64,000 nucleotides of DNA from Macrocystis pyrifera (lineage: Eukaryota > Sar > Phaeophyceae > Laminariales > Laminariaceae), in NCBI GenBank assembly GCA_031763025.1, contig JASSKH010000005.1, positions 9,518,849 through 9,582,848 on the forward strand. Direction: 5' to 3'. Both the position numbers and the translations under genes were made by a program. Shown here piece by piece: positions 23,286-33,194 of the stretch; the stretch's first letter is position 1, and every line of letters begins with the position of its first letter. The notes below the pieces were generated by a model. That model did not search any database, was not told the DNA's origin, and saw only the letters and a program-made list of their open reading frames with translations.

Positions 23286-23900
23286 CTACCCTGTCTGCCA
23301 TCTCCTTCCTGCTTTCGTCCACTGCAGTTTCCCTTCTACTCCTGTTCCCCCCCCTCTCCGCATTCCCAAACATTTGATAAGGATGTTGTGAAAGCACCTG
23401 GCGAATGCGGGGTGGTCGATTTTCAGGAGTTCGGCCGGGAGACCATCTGGCCCGACAGCTTTCCAATTTAACGTCCCTTTAAGTGCTTCCGTCATCTCGT
23501 CCATGTATTATTCATCTCCGAGCGACAGTTTAAGCGATCATGGTGGCAAGAAGTCGATGATCGTGAGATCGAGTTTTAAGCGATTTCGTGCTCAAGAGTT
23601 TGTGGTATTAATAAAACCCCGACCATCGTTCACGAATTCGCACTTTATTATCCCGCAACAGCGTGCCATCCTCGTCCCTAATGAACGGTTCATGCTCCTC
23701 GCTTTAGTCCCTTCCAATCCTACCGTACTCTTGAGGTGCTTGCAAAAGCCTCTATGGTCGTTGTTCGCTAGGAGTCGTTGGGTTTCTCGGCGAGGTACGC
23801 TTCGAAGCAGGCACGCAAGAACTCTCGTGCATCCTCCCTCGCTGTCCATGCTAACATGGATGCGGTCATGGTCTCGGCAGACTCACACCATCCATGTCTG
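23286..23900 (-). pseudogene. LINE fragment upstream of and entering the RT domain
   Basis: Minus-strand frames give a pre-RT region (LLANNDHRGFCKHLKSTVGL, 23790-23730). Further on comes MDEMTEALKGTLNWKAVGPD followed by GLPAELLKIDHPAFARCFHN (23504-23385), the start of a LINE RT domain. It breaks off at about 23365 into unrelated sequence. The frame changes between the two parts. It is homologous to 1-515. Confidence 0.75.
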
Positions 23901-23954
23901 CGGTGGCGACGTGGAGGGGGTGGTTACCTCTTTTTCGACCGCATCAATGCAATG

Positions 23955-24130
23955 CTCCAGTACTGTGCTTACTGCATACCGGTACGTGGCAACGTACAGT
24001 AGTATCTCCGTGGTGTAGTTTTTTGTGGCCACATAACTTGTATCTCTCTACTGCTAGCTGCAGGATTGAAGAAGCGGCACGGACACTGGTTGTGCTGGAT
24101 GTCCACGGGCAGAAGGAACGGTTTTAATGT
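23955..24130 (-). repeat. Repeat family E, copy E6, three small TA-bounded insertions
   Basis: Against copies E1, E3 and E5 this copy has TGCATA-CCGGTA-CGTGGC (23970s), AACGTA-CAGTA-GTATC (about 23990-24004), and an extra CTGCTAGCTGCAG-like stretch at the CCTAGAGAG site (24050s). The rest aligns well. Confidence 0.75.
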
Positions 24131-24259
24131 GAAGAACGCACACATACCCGGTACGCTGGCACTCGCTCGCTTGACCCTTGAATTCGCGATTTTTTTTGTT
24201 TCGGGTCTTTCTTGCTCTGTCTCACAGTCTGTGGAGCACAGAATCAGTATCTCTATTGA

Positions 24260-24348
24260 CCCTTTCAGTACCCCAGTTCCGATTTGGGGACAAACCAGTC
24301 TAATTCCAAGTGATTCGTCCCCAAAACGGGACTGCGGTACTAAAAGTG
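24260..24348. mobile_element. MITE family B, copy B7
   Basis: CCCTTTCAGTACCCCAGTTC to GACTGCGGTACTAAAAGTG. The left flank is TTGA and the right flank TTAA (24349-24352). Confidence 0.8.
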
Positions 24349-24399
24349 TTAATAGGTGAGGAATCAGGACGGACACTGGGTGTACTGATGAAGCTGTGG

Positions 24400-24520
24400 G
24401 TAGAACGAACGATTCAATCCGAAGACGACACGCAGAGAGAATCGGCACGGACACTGGTTGTGCTGGATGGCGACGGGTAGACAGAACGAGTTCAATGTGA
24501 AGGAACACACACTCATGCGG
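24400..24520 (-). repeat. Repeat family E, copy E7, core only
   Basis: AGAATCGGCACGGACACTGG and the ATGGCGACGGGTAGACAGAA segment are minus-strand core. The neighbour E8 begins 20 bp later in the opposite orientation, so the two form an inverted pair. Confidence 0.65.
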
Positions 24521-24542
24521 TACTTTACGTTGTTATTGTTTT

Positions 24543-24960
24543 CTTCACATTAAACCGTTCTTGCTACCCGTCGACATCCAGCACAACCGGTGCCCTTGCC
24601 GATTCTTCAATCCTAGAGAGATGCAAGTCCTGTGGTCACAAAGCTACGCCACAGCAGAGATGCTACGTTGCCGCGTATGCAATGCAATGCCATGCCATCA
24701 TACTGGCACGACATACACATTCCATGACCTAGAGAAACGAAACGAAACAAAAGAGAAAAGAAAAAAAAACGAAAACAAAGAAGACAATTCGAAAGAGAAA
24801 GAAAAACAAGAAAAAATATATATATATATATATAACAAACAAACCATCGTTCCCCCCCCCCGCAGGGGCTCTGGCAGACACTCAAAAAGAACGAGCCGGA
24901 CAAAAAAGGAAAAAGAAGAAAACACCACTATTAATAGTCGTCAAGAGAGTAAGACTAAGA
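24543..24960 (+). repeat. Repeat family E, copy E8
   Basis: A near full-length copy. It carries CCTAGAGAG without the TTAATA insertion (24611-24619), an AT microsatellite in the tail (24816-24832) and the CCCCCCCCCCGCAGGGG block. Confidence 0.75.
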
Positions 24961-25439
24961 ACCAAGGGAATATAACAGGCAAACCAAACGAAGAACACCG
25001 CATCCTGCGCACTACCTGGCTCTCACGGGAGGGTAGAGAAGGAAAGGCGGAATTAGTTTCACTATTTCTTTCTTTTGTTGCGCCGCAATGTTCGGAACGA
25101 AAGACTCCCGAAGCATTTTCTGGGTCGTAAGGAAAAAATATGAAATACCTGGTACAAGTTACACCTATTTTACGTACTAATTTTGTTTTATGGTCTGCGT
25201 TGTATTGCGGTGTTCTCGTAACCGGTACGTTGGCAATTTCTTCACTTGCTTTTTTCTCACCCATTGATCGACGATTATTTTTTATTCGGTTCTGCTCTGT
25301 ACGGAAGGAGTCTCATTTTCTCTCCGGAATAAGGAATGAGGACGGACATCGAGTGTACTGGTTACCAGAGGGTAGTTGGGTAGAAATAACGGCTTAATGT
25401 AAAGACAGCACACAACGCACAACCAAACGCCTTCTTTCG

Positions 25440-26382
25440 CTACGCGCAATATCGGAATGCGGAAAAGATTTTTTGTTTGTTCGTTTTTGTTTTTTTTTCC
25501 CCATATTTTTACGACCCGCGTCGTGGAGGGCAAAAAAAATAACAAATAACGAAATGCTTCGTCTGTGTTTTCGCCATTTGCTCGCGCAGATTTTTTGTGA
25601 CGAAAATGAAGAAAAAAAATATATATATATATGTAAGTATATGCGGCCGCATTTTCTCACCACGTAAGATTTCGCCGACACTGAGCGCGCTGTATAGAAC
25701 ACGAAACATACAAATTGAGCAGACGGAGGTCACGGCCTGATGATGAGGTCTGAGTCCGTTGGGTTATCGGTAAAAGGTTTACCAATCGTCTACTACCCAA
25801 TCTAAACGTGATAACACTCTGCAATGTCGCACGGGAAAGAGAAGAGGGCGGAATGCAAGCGGTCGCCAAAGAACGGAATCTATCACCTCCGGCCTTCTTG
25901 AGGGATATAAAGAAGGCGGAGGGTCCGCCCTTCGTTGTGCCGGAAGGCAAACAACGACGAAAGGCTTCCGAGGGATTTTTTTTTTTTTTCTTTGGCTCTT
26001 TTTTTTCCCTTGCGCGGGAGGGCACGCAACGAAGGACGGACGGACTCCTGTTCGTAGTCGTCGCTGCGTCGGAAGGTACCCAACGAAAGGCGCGGGGCGC
26101 ATTGTCCTGCTTGTACTGCTGTAGCTCACTGACCCGGAGGGTAAAATAAACAGCGAGGAATGCGGGAAATTCTTGAGGTGTTACACCGGCGTGAAGGGCA
26201 AATATTGCTAAATCCCCCCGAGAAACGTTGTCTTGCCATTTTTAAATAGCTCACTGAATCAGACGCGGGGGGGCGGGGGGGGGGGCGGGGGGGGTAAATG
26301 GACAACGAAGTTCTGTGGACGCTTTTTTTTTTCTTTCTCGTTTCGCGCCCTGCATCGGAGGGCGAATAACGAAACGCTTATC

Positions 26383-26419
<37 letters not shown>

Positions 26420-27080
26420 CTGTATATGTATACATGTCTATGTATATATGTGTGCGCTTTTTTGTTTTTTTTATTCACGACATCGGAAGGCAAAGCCACG
26501 AAAATGCTGCGGACGACGCACTTTCTCGTTTCTGCTCGTGGCGTCAGAGGGTAAAAAAGCACAAACCCAAAAAATGCGGACGCCTTTTTTTTTTTTTTTT
26601 GTTGTTGTTGCGTTTGCAGCAGAGTAGGAGTTGCGCGGGTCATTGCTCACTTGGCAGATATCAGGCATCGCTGGCACGCACACGTGTGCGAGAGGCAAAG
26701 CGGCTATTACGTCGGACCATATTGAATATAGGGGACCTGCGGCACGCGCAAAATCCTACGTATGAGTTTTTCCCTATTTTTACCAACTATATTTGGGTCC
26801 TATTTTACTATGCTTCCCCCCCCCCCCCCCCCCCCCCCCCCGTGATATCAATAATGCTAACCAGAGGGTAGGATGGGTGTGATGGGCTTAAGATGGGGTG
26901 ACCTCCCCCTCCCCTCACTCCGTATTTTGCGCCCCGGCGTCGTTTGCTTGTTCGTCAGTGGATGAACAACAAACCTGCGGACGACTTTTTCAAAAAAAAT
27001 AAATATATATATAATTATATATATATATATATATATTGCGCACTGCGTAGGAGAAGAAAAAAAAGCACGGAAGACGGACG
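25440..27080. repeat. Diverged array with TCGGAGGGCAAANAACGAAA motif
   Basis: Blocks such as CGTCGTGGAGGGCAAAAAAA (25516), GTGCCGGAAGGCAAACAACG (25938), GCGGGAGGGCACGCAACGAA (26014), GCGTCGGAAGGTACCCAACG (26068), GCATCGGAGGGCGAATAACG (26351) and CATCGGAAGGCAAAGCCACG (26483) recur at 50-420 bp spacing. Each is followed by a GCTGCGGACG-like stretch and a T run. AT microsatellites lie at 26388-26414 and 27000-27036. No known family and no coding evidence. Confidence 0.5.
26707..26845. mobile_element. MITE family A, copy A14, right end expanded to poly(C)
   Basis: The left end TTACGTCGGACCATATTGAA is diverged. At the right end the CCCCC of the inverted repeat has grown to about 26 C. Confidence 0.75.
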
Positions 27081-27373
27081 GAACATATTTCTCATGATTT
27101 GCGCCCCCCGCCCGACCGGGTGAAACAGGTTATATGCCATAATGTCCCTATTATGTGTAGGAATCGTTTGCACACCACTGCTGTTGAATCAAAACGTCCC
27201 ATTACGTTTAATACGGGCAGAATGGTGATAATACCGTAAATATTACTATTATTTTCCATCACTCACTCTTTTGCTTGGAAGCACCAAAGCACGTCCCCCC
27301 ATGCATGACTTTCGTTCTCTTCGCCCTCGTGTCAACAGTCGGAAGTCAGATGCGGTGTCACACACGTGCATAT

Positions 27374-27590
27374 TTTCGGGGGACCTTAGTAAATAGGACC
27401 TACGGTTTAGACCAAAAAAACTACTACCGGGGACCATCGTAAGTAGGACCAAATATTGCTAGTAAAAATAGCTAAATATATAGGTTTTTATGTATACCAT
27501 AGGTCCTATTAAACTATGGACCCCCCGTAATATATATTTTCGCTGATTTTACTAACAATATTTGGTCCTATTTGCTGTGGTCCCCCGCAA
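27374..27590. mobile_element. MITE family A, copy A15-outer, split by a second MITE A
   Basis: The left half GGGGGACCTTAGTAAATAGG runs to ACCAAAAAAACTA. The right half resumes with TATTTTCGCTGATTTTACTA and ends at GCTGTGGTCCCCCGCAA. Confidence 0.8.
27424..27530. mobile_element. MITE family A, copy A15-inner, nested
   Basis: A complete element from CTACCGGGGACCATCGTAAG to ACTATGGACCCCCCGTAA. With A7 this is the second case of A within A. Confidence 0.85.
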
Positions 27591-28066
27591 TAGCAGGATA
27601 GCAGGTCTCTTGTCCCCCCCTCCCCCCTACGGTTAATTCCTTGCGTTTTTTTTTTCTTTTTTGCTCGAGAAAGTGCTCGAGCTCTTCTCCCCTCCTCGGC
27701 TCGCGTCGAACTGCACGCAAGAACCCGACTCCCCACGATACCCTCACAGCAGTAGCCTTGATATTTTTAATAATATATAATACTATTAATCATCACTGTT
27801 GATATTGATCGCTATGGGCGGAAATGCAAGGAGGGTTTTAGACATGAACATGAGGATCAAGCGATCCTTGCATTATTTCTGCCAGGAGTTGCAGTTGCAC
27901 TTGTAGTGTTCATCTTTTGACAGGAACGCCAGAAAAAAAAATGATTTGTATATATGGAGGGTGGTTTGCCACGAAACATTCCGCCATGAGAAACAAACAA
28001 AAAAAAAATCGTGCTAATAATGATCCGATGTCGTGCTGCTGTTGTATGTTGTTGTTTTGTTGTTTT

Positions 28067-28345
28067 CTCCACATTAAACCGTTCTTTCTACCCGTCGACA
28101 TCCAGCACAACCAGTGTCCGTGCCGATTCTTCAATCCTAGAGAGATACAAGTTCTATGGTCACAAAACTACGCCACAGAGATACTACGTTGCCACGTAGG
28201 CCATGCAATGCCATATCACCATACTGCGTACGACAGGCACGACATACACATTCCATGACCTAGAGAAACTAAAACGAAACAAAGAGGAAAAAAAACAAAG
28301 ACAATTCGAAAGAGAAGAAACAAGAAAAAAGAAACAAATATATAC
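28067..28345 (+). repeat. Repeat family E, copy E9
   Basis: The core is well preserved. It carries CCTAGAGAG with no insertion (28136-28144). The tail ends near a TACCTGGTA at 28343-28351. Confidence 0.75.
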
Positions 28346-28404
28346 CTGGTATATGTGTGTGTGTGTTCTTCAGCGCTCGTCTTTTTGCTCGACAACGACG
28401 GTAG

Positions 28405-28498
28405 CCCTTGTAGTAGTACCGCAGTCCCGGTTTTGGGGAAAACTTACTTGGAATTTGACTGGTTTGTCCACAAAACGGGACGGCGGTCCTAGAAGGGG
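28405..28498. mobile_element. MITE family B, copy B8
   Basis: CCCTTGTAGTAGTACCGCAG to GGGACGGCGGTCCTAGAAGG, followed by TTAA at 28499-28502. Confidence 0.8.
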
Positions 28499-28540
28499 TT
28501 AAGGGTGCTAAAGTCGAACATTTTGAAGTCTCTTCTCTCT

Positions 28541-28606
28541 CTCGATAGATCGATAGATCGATAGATCGATAGATCGATAGATCGATAGATCGATCGATCG
28601 AGATCG
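28541..28606. repeat. (GATAGATC)n microsatellite
   Basis: About seven GATAGATC units followed by ATCG units. Confidence 0.95.
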
Positions 28607-29348
28607 ACCAGAGCTTTCCGAGAACACCTTTCTTTGTTCGGCGCTCGACAACCTTCCCGGTCTGAAAATCTCGAGCGCTGAAAGACGACCGCCCCCTACT
28701 GTGCTGACTCTACGCGCTTTACGGGTTTCGACACTGATGCTATTAAATAGGCGTGTGTGTCAGAGATGTTCTTATATTTGCCAGTAAGTACACATGATGG
28801 TAAGCTAATGTACGAGAGATATTATACCAGGTATGCAAATACACAAGAGGGTAGGCTTGTGTTCCGAGGGGTATTTTTTTTTTCGCACGAGGTACGCGTT
28901 CTCTCTACGTCGTCCCATCGGGCATAACTGCTGCACGTCGTGCATATTGTACAGCAGTACCAGGGTATATACAAGACGGGTACAAGTGTCTGTACAGGCT
29001 ATGTAAACAGGGGTTCCCTTTCTGTTGTTAAGCTACCAGGTATAAAAAAAAATAGCTGCTTTCAAGCCTTTTGGAGCCTCTGTTCGGGGGGCCCAGGGCC
29101 CAGGTATATAGCCGCTGGCGTAACCGTTGTGGCGTGGTAGCAGCCCTTGGCATTTATAACCGTTGACATAGCACTCTGCCGTAACCGTTGAAAGTATCGC
29201 TGCCGCAACCACGCACCCACCCCGACCGCTTGCCGCAACCTTTGCCTCAGGGCGAGAAGGCGGAAGAGCCCGACTTGGATTTTGTGAGGGTGAAGCGATC
29301 AGGAGAGGGGGGGGGAGGGGGGGGGGGATCCTCGCGACGTCCCCCCCT

Positions 29349-29384
29349 ATGGACGAGCCGTTTGACGTAACTCTCGTCTCCCAG
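29349..29384 (+). CDS. GT49 gene exon 1 (5' limit uncertain)
   Basis: It encodes MDEPFDVTLVSQ and ends at a GTGAGT donor, phase 0. Upstream is a G-rich low-complexity stretch in which a length error or a small intron could hide the true start. Confidence 0.65.
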
Positions 29385-32300
29385 GTGAGTGAAAGCCCTT
29401 GGCGCTTGGCGTTTTTTGCTCTGCGTGTAAAGCATCGCTTATTGACTCGAAAAAATGCAGCGGGTGCAGGAAGGACAGACACCAAGCAAGAAAACGAGCA
29501 AACAAGAAAAAGGCAGACTGGGATGAAAAAGGAAAAGGGAAGGAATTAAGTCGAGGGAGTCCGTTCTCCTGAAATTTCGTGCGGTGCAGAAATCGCAACC
29601 CATTCTCAGAAATAGAAATCCGGCCCTGGGGCAGCCTCCCTGTGTCTCACCAGTGCTACTATTAATATTATTACGGGGGTCCATAGTTAACAGGACCAAA
29701 TATTGTCAGTAAAAACACCTAAATATATAGGTTTTTATGTATGCCATAGGTCCTGTTAACTATAGACCCCCGTAATAGTAGCTGTAGGTATTCTGTGCTG
29801 TTAAGACCTGTTTTGTATGTTACTGATTATTTTAATAAAAACGGTCCTTGTGTTCATTTAGAAGAGTGGATATAATATCCCTTTTGGACTCTACTGCTGT
29901 GGAGGGGGAAACGTGTCGATGTGATGCTGCTACGTGGAGGCGTGCGAGGACAGGGTCGGTATTTTGCGGCCAAACTATTTCTGACTGCCCAAGCTCCTTA
30001 ACCCTTTCAGAAATGCAGTCCCATTTTTGGGGGCAAACTAGTCGGAATTTGACTGGTTTGCCTCCGAAACGGGACTGCAGTTTATAAACGGGTTATAACC
30101 CAAAATCGCTCGAATACCGAATACCGAATACGTGGTATTGCGGGGGTCCATAGTTAATAGGACCTGTGGTATACGTGAAAACCTATATATTTACCTATTT
30201 TTACTAACGAATTTTGGTCCTGTTTACTACGGTCCCCCGTAAATAGTTTATTTTGCAATATTTTTCGTGATGCATCTATACAGCAGTACGTAGGCTGTGG
30301 GATTTTGGTCATCGGGGTTGCACTTTTTAAGCTTTTCTCGAGAGTCAGGTTCGGATGAGGCGTAAGAGCTATTACGGGGGGCCGTAGTAAATAGGACCGA
30401 CGGTACGCACCAAAAGCTATATATTTACCTATTCTTACCAACAATGTTTGGTCCTATTTACTATGATCCCCCGCGATAGGTATGCTGGGGGGGTCTATAG
30501 GGTGTGGTGTCCGGATTTCCGGTGTAGGGGACTGTACGGCACGCGCAAGCAAGCAACATTATGATGTGATGCTTATTAATGGTTGCTGCACCCTCCCTCC
30601 CTCCCTTACTCGTACATGCAAGCTTGAAAACATCGCGCTCGTCGTTTTTTTGGTCTCGCTTTACTGTGCGGGAGGGGTCCGAAAGTGTCGAGAAAGCTAT
30701 TGGTACATCGTGTCTATTAATAACATAGAGCAACAACAGAAGTTATACCTGTACACAATGACTGTTCTTGTATGTATACCCCGCACCTGTGCGTGTAGTA
30801 TCTCGTATAATGTTTAAATTGATTGCAATTTTGCTTGCTAATTTTGAGGTGTGTGTGTGTGTGTGTGTGTGTTTTTTTTTTCGTACTTTTCCTTTGTTTT
30901 GTTCCCTCGTGTTTTTCTTTTTTCGCCTGCTCCTGCTCCTCCCCTCCTCCTCTCTCCGACGAACACACTCGCCTTCCAGACATCACAAAACCGGTTCTGG
31001 ATGCTCGCGTTCTTGTGCAAGCGATGGCCCGGGCCCATCTCGATTGCGATTTTAGAGGAGGACCGATCGGTGAGGAAAGGCAACATGCGCAGATAATTCG
31101 ATAGATATTTCCCACTGGGGTGGGTAGTCTACGAGTAGGTAGGCCCATGAAAAATGAATGCCAAAGTAAAGACTTTTGAGTCTTTCTGAGCACTGCTCGT
31201 AGTACCTGGTACCAACAGTGTTAATAGCTGTTCGATGTACTGTATGTATATTAATGAATCACCCCACGGTAGGGGTTGCACTTTTTGGGCGAAAGGTTTC
31301 TGACCAATCTGAGTGCCTTAAGTAAGGAACTACCAGTTACGATTATTTTTTTCCTCGTGTATTCGTTTTAAGACTAGCGCGAAGAAGTCCCGGTCGGATG
31401 GCCCGAACGAATTTCTTCCAAGTACTGTATGTACCGGGTGAGATATTGAGTTCCTAATGTGAGGGGCTCAGGAACGTCGGGTGCACCCCTACTGTGGGAT
31501 GGCTCTAAAATCGTCGGCATATGTTCTGTATATATACTGCAGTATGGTTGTATCGTATTCAGGAAAGGTATAGGAAGATTATGTACAGCATTGTAGATGC
31601 AACACTCGATACCAGCACTGCTCTTAGGGCCCATCTTGTCGAGGACTTTTGGTTCTTTCAATTTGATTTGATTTTTTTTTTTTTCTAATTTGATTTGCAT
31701 TTGATTGCCCGAAGAGTGGATGATGGCCAGGCAGGATTCGAAGGGGCAAATTGGAAAAAAAAATCAATTCGAGTGAAAAGTCTTTTGGGATTTTTTTCGT
31801 GTGATCTTTTCAATTTCAATTTGGAATTTGGGAGTTGATCAGCCCTTATGTAGCATGTTCATGGTGGCTCAACACCTTCGGTGGAGTCTGGGGTGATTCT
31901 TGGCCGCTTCGGTGACCACCGTCGAGATGATAAAACGCGAACCTCAACGACTGGCGACCGGAGCAATAGCCGCGCCCACGGCCACAGACCATAGCACATC
32001 GTACCCTGGCGGTGGCGCCTCAAAAGAAGTCATGGCCGCAAGCCCAATTTTTCGGCCTGCTCGATCGACCAACCATCACGAAAACGGAGCAAACAAGCAA
32101 CAAAACAGAGGATACGCTCGAGACCTCGATAGCTGCATCATGGTTGCTGTTCCGCACGTAGCGCTTGAGGGCTCCCCCCTCCCACCTAAGACACCCTAAG
32201 AATGATAGCTTCCGATCCGGCGCCACCATTAAAAAAAAAAAAGCTGGTGGCGGCGCGCACGCGACAACGCAAACCTTCGCTCTCGTCTACGCTCGTCGCT

Positions 32301-32815
32301 GTTTGTCGGCTGGACGTTGTGCGACGCGATGCGTTATTTCCATGTCGTTTCGAATTCCTTTTTGTTTGACAACGAATGCGCCGTTTCCCGATAGGATACA
32401 AAACACGTTTTTTTTTTTTTTTTTCGAAATCAAATTAAAATTCACTGAAATTGAAATCTTATTTACAAATAACGAAATTTAGCGTTCCCCGTCAAGATGG
32501 GCTCTTCGAAAATAAATTAGGTGTATCACGCCACTACGGAGGACCATAGTTAATAGGACCTATGGTATACTTAAAAACCTATATATTTACCTATTTTTAC
32601 TAACAATATTTGGTCCTATTTACTGTGGTCCCGCAGCTTGCATAGATGAGTTTCGGCAAAAATCCTCCCTCTCACGGCTGATACCTTTTTTTTTTTTTTT
32701 TTTTTAATTTTTTCAAAATTCACACTGCACGCTCCTGTAGATAGATGTGACACTACTGCTGTACTCTACGTACATACTTGCTAAATATTTAGGGCGTGCC
32801 TCAATTTTGCTGCTG

Positions 32816-32892
<77 letters not shown>

Positions 32893-33153
32893 TTGCTGCT
32901 GGTGACGGTGATGGTGTCTTGTTGGTGCTGTGTGTTCTTCCGTCGCCAGGCTGTTCGCTTGCCTCCACAGCATATGGCGGTGCTATTTACCTGGTGTACA
33001 GCGTACCGATTGCCGAACTTTCCTTTTAGCGTTCTTCCCAGCCGTAATTTTATGAATCACCTCTCGCCGTCTTCCCCCCCCCCCCCCCCCCCTGGGTCTA
33101 TGGTCACACGACTACGGCTATGCATGAGATCGAGTACATCTCTCCTATCGAGA

Positions 33154-33194
<41 letters not shown>

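Noticed and set aside
31374-31700. 108-codon minus-strand frame in GT49 intron 2
   Set aside because: Its composition is ordinary, but no domain is recognised and there is no supporting context; it could be an old element fragment.
32808-32973. Polyglutamine protein on the minus strand
   Set aside because: The frame consists almost only of the CTGTTG microsatellite within an intron of the opposite-strand gene.
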